Source of the DNA: a virus
Reading direction: 5' to 3' (one strand)
DNA length: 23,770 nucleotides
Virus record (IMG/VR): IMGVR_UViG_3300043469_000558
Location: 1-23,770 of that record
Shown here: positions 1 through 5,361 of the stretch, in pieces
Layout of the letters: each line of letters begins with the position of its first letter
Numbering within the stretch: the stretch's first letter is position 1
Notes under the pieces: model-generated
What the model was told of the DNA's origin: nothing
Seen by the model: only the letters and a program-made list of their open reading frames with translations
Database searches by the model: none
Made by a program: the position numbers and the translations under genes

Positions 1-214
1 AATAATATTTTTTTGTATATTCCTTTTTTTTAATACTTTTTTTTTGGTATTTTTTACTATATTCTTTAATCTTTTCTTTATTTTTTAAATAATATAGTTT
101 TGTATTTTTGTTTATACAACTTTTACAAGTAGTTTGATAACCATCTTTATAAGATTTATGTTTACTAAAAAACTCATAAGATTTAACTTCATTACATTTA
201 TTACAATTTTTCAT
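1..214 (-). CDS. Partial Zn-finger protein, Lys/Tyr-rich, possibly an HNH-type endonuclease N-terminus
   Basis: The reading frame starts at ATG 214-212 and runs off the left edge of the window, giving 71 codons. The N-terminus has two CxxC pairs (Cys4/Cys7 and Cys30/Cys33, inside CNKCNEVK and CKSCINK), which looks like a four-cysteine zinc site. After it comes a very Lys/Tyr-rich stretch with YxxKNKEKIKEY-like repeats. Many phage proteins with this start end in an HNH nuclease domain, but that part would lie outside the window, so the nuclease role is only a guess. The gene is set apart from the lysis cassette by about 295 bp and has its own candidate promoter (302-326) and a leader that can fold (239-291), which suggests independent expression, as is common for mobile endonuclease genes. 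Confidence 0.6.
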   Translation of the reverse strand, partial: MKNCNKCNEVKSYEFFSKHKSYKDGYQTTCKSCINKNTKLYYLKNKEKIKEYSKKYQKKSIKKKEYTKKYY

Positions 215-238
215 AAAAAAACAAACCCCTAAATAGTA

Positions 239-291
239 CCGCCAAGTAAACTATAAAGAGGTTGTTAAATTAATATTTTAAATCTTGGCGG
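239..291 (-). promoter_or_regulatory. Leader inverted repeat upstream of the Zn-finger gene
   Basis: Perfect 8-bp inverted repeat: CCGCCAAG at 239-246 and CTTGGCGG at 284-291, separated by 37 AT-rich bases. It is the most GC-rich element in this spacer. If transcription starts about 6-7 nt after the -7 box at 302-309, the stem begins almost at the 5' end of the mRNA and ends about 25 nt before the start codon. It could protect the mRNA or bind a regulator. It is not a terminator of the usual kind because the loop is long and the T-run (215-221 on the minus strand) is 17 nt away from the stem. Confidence 0.5.
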
Positions 292-301
292 ATTTATATT
301 A

Positions 302-326
302 CAAATATAATCTTTACTATTATCAA
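302..326 (-). promoter_or_regulatory. Candidate Bacteroidota-type promoter
   Basis: On the minus strand the box TATATTTG (309-302) matches the Bacteroidota -7 consensus TAnnTTTG, and a TTG (326-324) lies 14 nt upstream where the -33 element is expected. The spacer is shorter than the usual one in Flavobacterium, but the second promoter candidate in this window has nearly the same spacing. It would drive the partial Zn-finger gene starting at 214. Confidence 0.45.
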
Positions 327-426
327 TTACACATATAATTTTTAACAATTGTGTTAAAAACTAATTTTTAAATATTGCAATTTTGTAAAAAAAAACCTCG
401 AACTTTGCAAAGTACTTTTTCAATAT

Positions 427-480
427 AATACTAAAAAACTATAATAAATTAATAATACAATACTAAAATACTATAAAAAA
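427..480. repeat. Two imperfect 22-bp direct repeats
   Basis: The copies at 427-448 and 459-480 both begin AATACTAAAA and agree at 20 of 22 positions. Their starts are 32 bp apart, close to three helical turns, so a protein could bind both on one DNA face. The low complexity of the sequence makes chance similarity possible. Confidence 0.35.
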
Positions 481-492
481 ACAAAATATTTT
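475..492 (-). terminator. Weak terminator candidate at the end of the late operon
   Basis: About 20 nt after the stop codon at 509, the minus strand reads the perfect palindrome CAAAATATTTTG (492-481) followed directly by a run of T. The stem is all A/T apart from its end pair and has no room for a loop unless the central pairs open, so termination would be inefficient. I list it because of its position after the last gene of the operon. Confidence 0.25.
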
Positions 493-508
493 GCCAATAG
501 CTATGCCT

Positions 509-643
509 TTATCTACCTTGACCTGAATATTTCTTCTTATAGTTTTTAGAAGTTTTTAATTGTGAAGTTTTAGATTTAGCGTGAATATTTGGCCTTGAAA
601 TATCACGTTCAATTTTTACAATAACCGAAGTTTGTTTTGCCAT
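509..643 (-). CDS. Small basic conserved phage protein (44 aa)
   Basis: A 44-residue frame from ATG 643 to TAA 509 that begins MAKQTSVIVKIERDISRPN and ends KNYKKKYSGQGR. It is strongly basic, with Lys/Ser/Thr-rich middle and a KKKY-x-GQGR tail. The general pattern (short hydrophobic start, RPxxHxK, basic tail) resembles a small protein I recall from other Bacteroidota phages and prophages, but no function is known to me. It overlaps the end of the spanin gene by 28 nt, so it is probably translated from the same message. It may bind nucleic acid or membrane lipid, judging only from charge. Confidence 0.65.
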   Translation of the reverse strand: MAKQTSVIVKIERDISRPNIHAKSKTSQLKTSKNYKKKYSGQGR

Positions 644-1104
644 TTGTAAAATAAGTAAATTAAGATGATTATTAATAAAATCCACCAATAGTTTAAAATA
701 GATTCTTTTCTGTCTATATTTTTAACTTTAGTGTTTTCTTTAGTAGAACTTTTAGCTTCAGTATGCTTTATAACGTGTTTTAAGTGCATCTCTGACACTT
801 TATTATTATTTTTATATACACTATTATCTTTACGTTTTTTAATGCTTAATTTGACATTAAAATACGTTTTACCATTTACTTTAATTTCTTTTGTAGAATC
901 TAACGGAATAATGGAAATTTCAGTTTCTTCAGTATTAAAATCAATATTAGTGTTATCATCTGTATTTTTAATAGATTTACTACTATCAATTTGTGTTGTA
1001 GTCAAAGATGTATCTTTTTTAATTTCTGTAGTGTTTACCTGAACTTTTCTTGAACCACAAGATAGTAATACTAAACTAACTAAAATATATAAATGCTTCT
1101 TCAT
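616..1104 (-). CDS. Unimolecular spanin (u-spanin) candidate, lysis lipoprotein
   Basis: 162 aa. The N-terminus is a lipoprotein signal: Lys2-Lys3, hydrophobic residues 5-14 and lipobox LLSC with Cys16. The C-terminus has one strong membrane segment at about 136-155 (ILNYWWILLIIILIYLFYKW) followed by a short basic tail. The middle is polar, Thr/Lys/Asp-rich and could span the periplasm. An outer-membrane lipid anchor plus an inner-membrane helix in one chain is the plan of the phage T1 gp11 u-spanin, which fuses inner and outer membranes in the last step of lysis of Gram-negative hosts. The position straight after the lysozyme, with a 29-nt overlap, supports this. The name is inferred from topology and context; I see no sequence signature that proves it. 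Confidence 0.7.
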   Translation of the reverse strand: MKKHLYILVSLVLLSCGSRKVQVNTTEIKKDTSLTTTQIDSSKSIKNTDDNTNIDFNTEETEISIIPLDSTKEIKVNGKTYFNVKLSIKKRKDNSVYKNNNKVSEMHLKHVIKHTEAKSSTKENTKVKNIDRKESILNYWWILLIIILIYLFYKWQNKLRLL

Positions 1105-1522
1105 TTCTTCTTAATGTTAATCCACGTACTACTTTACCACCTGCTTTATTCCATCGTAAAAATTGGTCTTTTATTTTTGGATTCTTTGCGTTTTCATTTA
1201 CCATTTTTAACAAAGTAGATAATTGAAATGCTGCTATTCCAATGTTGTACGATAGTGAAACTAATGCATTAAACTGATTTTGATTAATAGGGTAGGTAAC
1301 TAACTTGCTTACTTTATCAGCAAATTTATCAGCTATTGTTTTAAACATTTCAAACGCTTCAGTTTCTGTAATTTGTTTATCTAATAAAGTTACTTTTTTA
1401 CCATTTGTGTAGTAAGTATTCCCGTAACCAATAGTTGGCACTTTAGCTGAACACAAATATGGTTTAGCACTAAATCCTTCAAATTTTGTGATTAACCGGT
1501 AACCTTCTGAGTTTAATTTCAT
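1076..1522 (-). CDS. Endolysin, T4-type lysozyme (GH24 muramidase)
   Basis: 148 aa, normal length for a single-domain phage lysozyme that cleaves the MurNAc-GlcNAc bond of peptidoglycan. The catalytic region reads FEGF (Glu15), then Cys24 in PYLCSAK, then Thr30 in VPTIGYG, so the spacing is Glu-8aa-Cys-5aa-Thr. This is the T4-type triad with Cys in place of the usual Asp, a substitution known in the family. NQFNALVSLSYNIG (about 81-94) and RRNEEA near the C-terminus are also family hallmarks. No signal peptide or SAR segment is seen, so release should depend on the holin upstream. The gene overlaps the stop of the upstream coiled-coil membrane protein by 4 nt (ATGA). Confidence 0.92.
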   Translation of the reverse strand: MKLNSEGYRLITKFEGFSAKPYLCSAKVPTIGYGNTYYTNGKKVTLLDKQITETEAFEMFKTIADKFADKVSKLVTYPINQNQFNALVSLSYNIGIAAFQLSTLLKMVNENAKNPKIKDQFLRWNKAGGKVVRGLTLRRNEEAFIYFS

Positions 1523-1812
1523 TTAGCAAATGTTTTAAAAATTAAAGTAACTAATGCAGCAGTAAAAGCAGCTACAACAAATTTAGCCTGTTTAATGTAA
1601 ACTTTTATTTCGTTATCGTTATCTTCTAAATCAGTTACTCGATTATCAATATCTGATATTTTCCAAACAAGGCCACGAAAACCATTTAAATCATTTCCAA
1701 GTAATGCCTGTTTAATTTCTTTAATATCAGATGAACGTATTTCACTATCTTGTTTTAATAACTTTAAATGTTGTTCTATTCTGTCTAATCTTTCACTTTC
1801 TAAATTACTCAT
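1519..1812 (-). CDS. Coiled-coil membrane protein of the lysis cassette
   Basis: 97 aa. Residues 1-75 are charged with heptad-like hydrophobic spacing (RLDRIEQHLKLLKQDSEIR and DIDNRVTDLEDND), indicating a coiled coil. A single membrane helix follows at about 77-93 (VVAAFTAALVTLIFKTF) with a short basic end. This N-out soluble/C-terminal TM layout is common next to phage lysozymes, where such proteins are often called haemolysin-XhlA-like or holin accessory proteins. It overlaps the holin-like gene by 8 nt and the lysozyme by 4 nt, so the three are translationally linked. It may assist or control the holin; that is inferred from position. Confidence 0.65.
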   Translation of the reverse strand: MSNLESERLDRIEQHLKLLKQDSEIRSSDIKEIKQALLGNDLNGFRGLVWKISDIDNRVTDLEDNDNEIKVYIKQAKFVVAAFTAALVTLIFKTFAK

Positions 1813-2005
1813 TTCTTAACTTATTAGGTTGCGATAAATATAACTTTACTGCACCAAGTGTTATTACTAATATTTTAAATATAGTTCCTACGTATTCAGG
1901 TAAACCTAATTGACTAATTAACTCAACAAGTAAATGCGTTGTTTGGTCAAGTATACCCAATACAATTAAAATAATCGGCAGGATATGTTCTTTAATTTGC
2001 TGCAT
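1805..2005 (-). CDS. Holin-like small membrane protein
   Basis: 66 aa with two hydrophobic segments, about 8-19 (ILPIILIVLGIL) and 39-57 (ending LVITLGAVKLYL), joined by a short loop, and a charged C-terminus (PNKLRNE). Size, two membrane helices and a place two genes before the lysozyme fit a holin, which would form the inner-membrane holes that free the endolysin. No family motif is recognised, so the call is from topology and context. Its start overlaps the end of the preceding 45-aa gene by 14 nt. Confidence 0.6.
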   Translation of the reverse strand: MQQIKEHILPIILIVLGILDQTTHLLVELISQLGLPEYVGTIFKILVITLGAVKLYLSQPNKLRNE

Positions 2006-2129
2006 TTTCTTTGAGTTTTGTCTCTAATTTATCCAATATTTGCGACAAAGCCACAACATCGGCCATTTGATAAACGCCCGCTTTTACTGCGATTTCGATT
2101 GCTTGTTTAAGTACTTGTAACTCTTCCAT
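1992..2129 (-). CDS. Small helical protein of unknown function (45 aa)
   Basis: Frame from ATG 2129 to TAA 1992 beginning MEELQVLKQAIEIAVKAG and ending KLKENAAN. It is predicted to be almost all helix with regular leucine/isoleucine spacing (ALSQILDKLETKLKE). It fills the gap between the 83-aa tail accessory gene and the holin and overlaps the holin start by 14 nt. Short helical proteins of this kind appear in the same place in other Flavobacterium-type phages as far as I recall, but no function is known. Confidence 0.65.
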   Translation of the reverse strand: MEELQVLKQAIEIAVKAGVYQMADVVALSQILDKLETKLKENAAN

Positions 2130-2130
2130 A

Positions 2131-2382
2131 TTAATAGCTTAAAATTGTGATATTTTTGTCTTTTGCTACGCAAGTTTCCACCCAAGTGTTATCCTCGCCC
2201 CACGCTGCAAATTCTGCATCGGTTAGGGTGTAGTTCCAATTTGCGCACATTACACCGTCTTCAGTCAAAAGTTCATTGTAAGTTGTGCAAGTGTTTGCAT
2301 CGGTTGGGAAGTTTAGTATTAAAACTTTTAGTTGTGTCGCTTCGCCTGTAAAGGGGAAATCAATCGGTTGAATTTGTGCCAT
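2131..2382 (-). CDS. Small acidic protein downstream of the tail fibre (83 aa)
   Basis: 83 aa, acidic, beginning MAQIQPIDFPFTGEATQLKV. It contains several Thr/Asn/Trp/Cys positions (TDANTCTTYNELL, NWNYTLTDAEFAAWGEDN). It starts 1 nt after the stop of the tail-fibre gene, so it is co-expressed with it and is probably a structural accessory or fibre-associated protein. The composition, with few Lys and many small polar residues, resembles virion surface proteins. I do not recognise a named family. Confidence 0.6.
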   Translation of the reverse strand: MAQIQPIDFPFTGEATQLKVLILNFPTDANTCTTYNELLTEDGVMCANWNYTLTDAEFAAWGEDNTWVETCVAKDKNITILSY

Positions 2383-2383
2383 T

Positions 2384-4459
2384 TTATAATGATGTTATGG
2401 TTTCCCAAGTTGTTGTATATAAACATAATTTATTCAAAGTCGTATCGTAAACAACCAATCCCGCAGCGGGTGTAGCTATTGCGTTCTTTTGCGTGGTTGT
2501 CATTCTCGGTGGTAAAAAGCCTTTTGTAGTACTTGCAATTGTTAATTGAGAACTTGCAATATCCGTCGTGGTGTTTATTAGTACGTTGCCTGTTGTAGCA
2601 ATACGCATTCTTTCTACATTATTTGAATAAAATGTAGGAAAATAACCTGTAGCAGTTGCCAAATAACGAATTTCTCCCGTTGCAATGTTTGCCATTATAC
2701 CTGCTCTTGGAGTACCATCAAGAGCATTAAAATAAAGAGCTGAAGTTTGAGTGTTTGCCGTTACATTAACATTTAAAACAGGAGTAGCTGCAACAATTGT
2801 AGTATTTCCCTGCACCCTCGCCGTGCCGTTTACGTCTAATTTAAAACCTGCGTCTGTTGTGGTTCCAATTTGAAAATTTGAATTTCTAATATTAGCAACT
2901 TGTACACCTGAATTATCAAAAAGTCTATTTCCTGTGCCTGTAAATTGAATTAATGTAACCGTATTTGCTGTATTATTAAGCACATCAGCCCTTAAAGTAC
3001 TTGCTCTTATTGTTCCGTTTACATCTAAAGCAGTTGCAGGAGTTGTAGTTCCAATTCCTAAACGATTATTCGTGTTATCCCAAAAGAAACTTGCATTTTT
3101 CTGCGCTATAGTTGTGCCATTTGAAAATAATACGCTGCCGCTTGTAAGTGATGGAAGTTGAAAAGGTGTATAACCTAAAGCAGTTTCAACTGTTTTATTC
3201 TCCCAAATGTCAGTTGCTGAAGTGTAAGCCAATACGTTGTTATTCGCTGCGCTTGTTATTTTAACGTTGTGAAGTTCGTCTAATTCGTATCCGTTATCCA
3301 CTTTTACAAAAATACTCCCTTGATTTGCGTGTGCGTGTACTACATACCCAACGATGACTAAATGATTTGGCGCAGTAGGTTTCACTTTTGTAACGTTCCC
3401 CGCAGTTGTAGGACTCAAATATAATATATCGCCATCTGCCCACGTTTCGCCCTGTAAACTTCCCGTTGTGTTAATATTACGAACAAGGCCGCTTGTGGTA
3501 ATGAATCCCTCTTGGTTGTTGTTGATTGTTTCAGTAACTAAACCAATAGTTTCTGCGCTTAAATTGTCGGTTGTGGCTTGTGCTAAATCAACTTTCAATC
3601 GTTGACCTTGCGCACCTGTTACCCTAACCGCTTGATAGTTGGCCTCTAATAAGTTTATATTGGTAGCGGTTTTATTAACCACTCTTAAAACTGACTCTTG
3701 GCCTACTTGCAATTTTACGTTGCCGCCTTTTAAAATCAAATCTGCCGTTCCGTCTGCATCGTTCCAATACATCGCCCCCGAAGTTGTCGGTATATTTGTG
3801 GGTGTATTGTCAAATTCAATATTACCTGTTAATAGTCCAAACTCGCCCAAGTTCACATCTTCAGTCGCGCCTGTGTAAGGAACAAAGCCTGTAACATCAG
3901 GTATTACATTGTAAAGTTCCCACACAGCAGCAGCTTCTGTAGCATCAGTACAAATGTAATTAGTGCCATCATCTAAAGTCCAAATAGAACCTATTTTAAA
4001 TCTTTTTGTAATATCAAAAGTTGGTTCAGGTGTGAGTTCAAAGCAGTTAGTAGCATTTCTTATATACCCATTATTATCAAACACGTATCTTATACCACCC
4101 TGCCACATATCTTCATAGTCTACACCGCAAACACGTGAAACACCACCACCTTGACCGAAGTCGTAAGTTCCTTTTCTTAGTGAAGAATTATTTTCTAATA
4201 AAATAGAATCAGTACTATTTAAAAGTATATTAGTTCCACCTGTATTATTTCCAAACTCAAGTGTTTGTTGTAATGTTTGTTCACCACCACCACCGGTTAC
4301 TTTGTTTATGTTTACTTGTATTATTTCTTCTGTGATGTTTAAAGTAACATCTTCAGTAGTTTCAAACACATTAATATCAATTACTTCCTGAATTTCAGAA
4401 GATACTATATTAATTGTTTCATTTGTTTCAGAAACGTTTATGTTTACATTTTCACACAT
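2384..4459 (-). CDS. Tail fibre / receptor-binding-type protein (691 aa)
   Basis: The N-terminus (1-55) is rich in Asn/Val/Ile with repeated VxINVxET-like strands, followed by a GGGGEQ linker, which suits a virion attachment segment. The middle is rich in Thr, Asn and Gly and includes AxNNVLAYTSATDIWEN and ALGYTPF, common in phage fibres. The C-terminal half has repeats of the form NRLGIGTTTPATALDVNGT, and FKLDVNGTARVQGN, then ends with STTKGFLPPRMTTTQKNA-type sequence and a terminal VVYDTTLNKLCLYTTTWE, all typical of trimeric fibres in Bacteroidota phages. No intramolecular chaperone (peptidase S74) domain follows. The DNA of the middle part looks richer in G+C than its neighbours, which hints at exchange. 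Exact receptor is unknown. Confidence 0.8.
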   Translation of the reverse strand: MCENVNINVSETNETINIVSSEIQEVIDINVFETTEDVTLNITEEIIQVNINKVTGGGGEQTLQQTLEFGNNTGGTNILLNSTDSILLENNSSLRKGTYDFGQGGGVSRVCGVDYEDMWQGGIRYVFDNNGYIRNATNCFELTPEPTFDITKRFKIGSIWTLDDGTNYICTDATEAAAVWELYNVIPDVTGFVPYTGATEDVNLGEFGLLTGNIEFDNTPTNIPTTSGAMYWNDADGTADLILKGGNVKLQVGQESVLRVVNKTATNINLLEANYQAVRVTGAQGQRLKVDLAQATTDNLSAETIGLVTETINNNQEGFITTSGLVRNINTTGSLQGETWADGDILYLSPTTAGNVTKVKPTAPNHLVIVGYVVHAHANQGSIFVKVDNGYELDELHNVKITSAANNNVLAYTSATDIWENKTVETALGYTPFQLPSLTSGSVLFSNGTTIAQKNASFFWDNTNNRLGIGTTTPATALDVNGTIRASTLRADVLNNTANTVTLIQFTGTGNRLFDNSGVQVANIRNSNFQIGTTTDAGFKLDVNGTARVQGNTTIVAATPVLNVNVTANTQTSALYFNALDGTPRAGIMANIATGEIRYLATATGYFPTFYSNNVERMRIATTGNVLINTTTDIASSQLTIASTTKGFLPPRMTTTQKNAIATPAAGLVVYDTTLNKLCLYTTTWETITSL

Positions 4460-4791
4460 TAGCGGGTTACATCATTTTTAATTAAAAAATTCCCTGAAAT
4501 ATAAGTTTTTACAATTCCGTCAAAATCAAACTCAATATCATAAATATAATTAAAAGCAGGTATGTTTATGATTTGCTGATTAATGCGAAATAAGCCGTTT
4601 GCAGCGTCTGTAATTGTAATTCCTGCATCACCTACAGAAGTTAAAGATAAACCTACTACACCACCATATTCTTTGCGTAATTGCATACGAATAGTAGTAT
4701 CTGATAAATCTACCGGTACATCATCTACATTAATCTCGAAGTTTACCGCCTCGAACGTGTCCGCTTTTATGTGTGTAAAGTTTAAACTCAT
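4459..4791 (-). CDS. BppU-like N-terminal domain protein, probable fibre/baseplate adaptor
   Basis: 110 aa predicted to be mostly beta strand. It shows the pattern seen in phage baseplate upper-protein N-terminal domains: an early F-x-x-N-x-D (VNFEINVDD), then DLSDTTIRMQLRKEYG, then GITITDAANGLFRI and a final YDIEFDF-x-G-x-VKTYISG strand pair. In other phages such domains fix host-binding proteins to the tail tip. It overlaps the fibre gene by 1 nt (TAATG-type junction), which supports a partnership with that protein. The start at 4791 is preceded by the A-rich tract AAATAAAATAGAAA, a usual Bacteroidota initiation context. Function is inferred from fold pattern and position. Confidence 0.6.
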   Translation of the reverse strand: MSLNFTHIKADTFEAVNFEINVDDVPVDLSDTTIRMQLRKEYGGVVGLSLTSVGDAGITITDAANGLFRINQQIINIPAFNYIYDIEFDFDGIVKTYISGNFLIKNDVTR

Positions 4792-4870
4792 TTTCTATTT
4801 TATTTAAAAATAATTGTAATTTTTCTACGTTTTTTGTCTTTGGCTTATATGTTTCTTTTACAGTATCCAT
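4730..4870 (-). CDS. Possible small ORF (46 aa), uncertain
   Basis: A 46-codon frame from ATG 4870, which overlaps the stop of the connector gene (ATGGATACTGTAA), to TAA 4730 inside the next gene. The first half (MDTVKETYKPKTKNVEKL) looks protein-like and basic and would fill the 66-bp gap between 4858 and 4791. The second half overlaps the BppU-like gene in another frame by 62 nt and looks less convincing. The tight stop/start overlap is the same kind used by certain genes here, but the frame could also be chance. Confidence 0.3.
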   Translation of the reverse strand: MDTVKETYKPKTKNVEKLQLFLNKIENEFKLYTHKSGHVRGGKLRD

Positions 4871-5358
4871 CCGATAAAATTTGCGTTTGAATCAGGGTAT
4901 ACATCAGCGTTTGAATTTTGATTATACTCAGGAAAAGAAGCCTGATTAAAACACATATAATCTATAAATCTATTTGTATAAGATTGTGCAATATCACGCT
5001 CTTTTTCAATAAGAAAATCTATTTCGTTTTTCTCTACGTTTGAACTTGCTTCAGAAGAATGTTTAAATACACCTTTATTAGCTATCGTGTAAGCTGCGTA
5101 AGGCAAAAACTCTACCATTGACCAATGTATTACCATAGGTTTAATATAAGTGCTTAAAAGCGATGTATATGGTTCTGCTAAATCACCTGAAACTATATCA
5201 TCATTAATCCTTTTAAATAATCGAGTTCCAAGATAATTCTGTATATGAATATCCTGAGCGATTTTAATAAACTGTATAAATTTATCAGTATCAATGTTCC
5301 CATTTAATGCAGTAAATTTTACAATATCATCACGAGTTATAAATAGTGCCTGTGCCAT
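4858..5358 (-). CDS. Head-tail connector / adaptor-like protein (DUF6712-like)
   Basis: 166 aa, mainly helical. It starts MAQALFITRDDIVKFTALNGN and continues with a helix containing IQFIKIAQDIHIQNYLGTRLF, the pattern of Bacteroidota phage proteins grouped as DUF6712 and thought to be head-completion adaptors. A second conserved feature is KPMVIHWSMVEFLPYAAYTI in the middle. The gene sits 3 nt after the portal gene, where an adaptor that docks under the portal ring would be expected. I am confident of the family resemblance and less so of the exact role. Confidence 0.7.
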   Translation of the reverse strand: MAQALFITRDDIVKFTALNGNIDTDKFIQFIKIAQDIHIQNYLGTRLFKRINDDIVSGDLAEPYTSLLSTYIKPMVIHWSMVEFLPYAAYTIANKGVFKHSSEASSNVEKNEIDFLIEKERDIAQSYTNRFIDYMCFNQASFPEYNQNSNADVYPDSNANFIGWIL

Positions 5359-5361
5359 CTG

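Larger units (their letters stand above)
215..508. other. Intergenic region after the lysis cassette
   Basis: This is the longest stretch without a gene in the window (about 294 bp) and it is extremely AT-rich. From right to left on the coding strand it holds a weak terminator-like palindrome (475-492), a pair of imperfect direct repeats (427-448 and 459-480), the palindrome ACTTTGCAAAGT followed by a T-run (391-414), a candidate promoter (302-326) and the leader hairpin (239-291). No reading frame in it looks like protein. It probably ends the late operon and starts a separate unit. Confidence 0.6.

Noticed and set aside
391-414. Palindrome ACTTTGCAAAGT with adjacent T-run as a terminator
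   Set aside because: The stem is a perfect palindrome with no loop and six A/T-rich pairs, and a 6-nt gap separates it from the T-run, so a stable RNA hairpin is unlikely. It could instead be a protein site.
731-1042. Plus-strand open frame opposite the spanin gene
   Set aside because: It lies antisense to a gene with a clear lipobox and membrane helix, has no start context, and reads as a hydrophobic complement of polar codons. The same holds for the other plus-strand frames (for example 3639-3878, 12102-12317, 17339-17575, 19676-19927).
4730-4870. Second half of the 46-codon frame as a certain gene
   Set aside because: It overlaps the BppU-like gene in another frame by 62 nt and looks random there, so it is listed only at low confidence.
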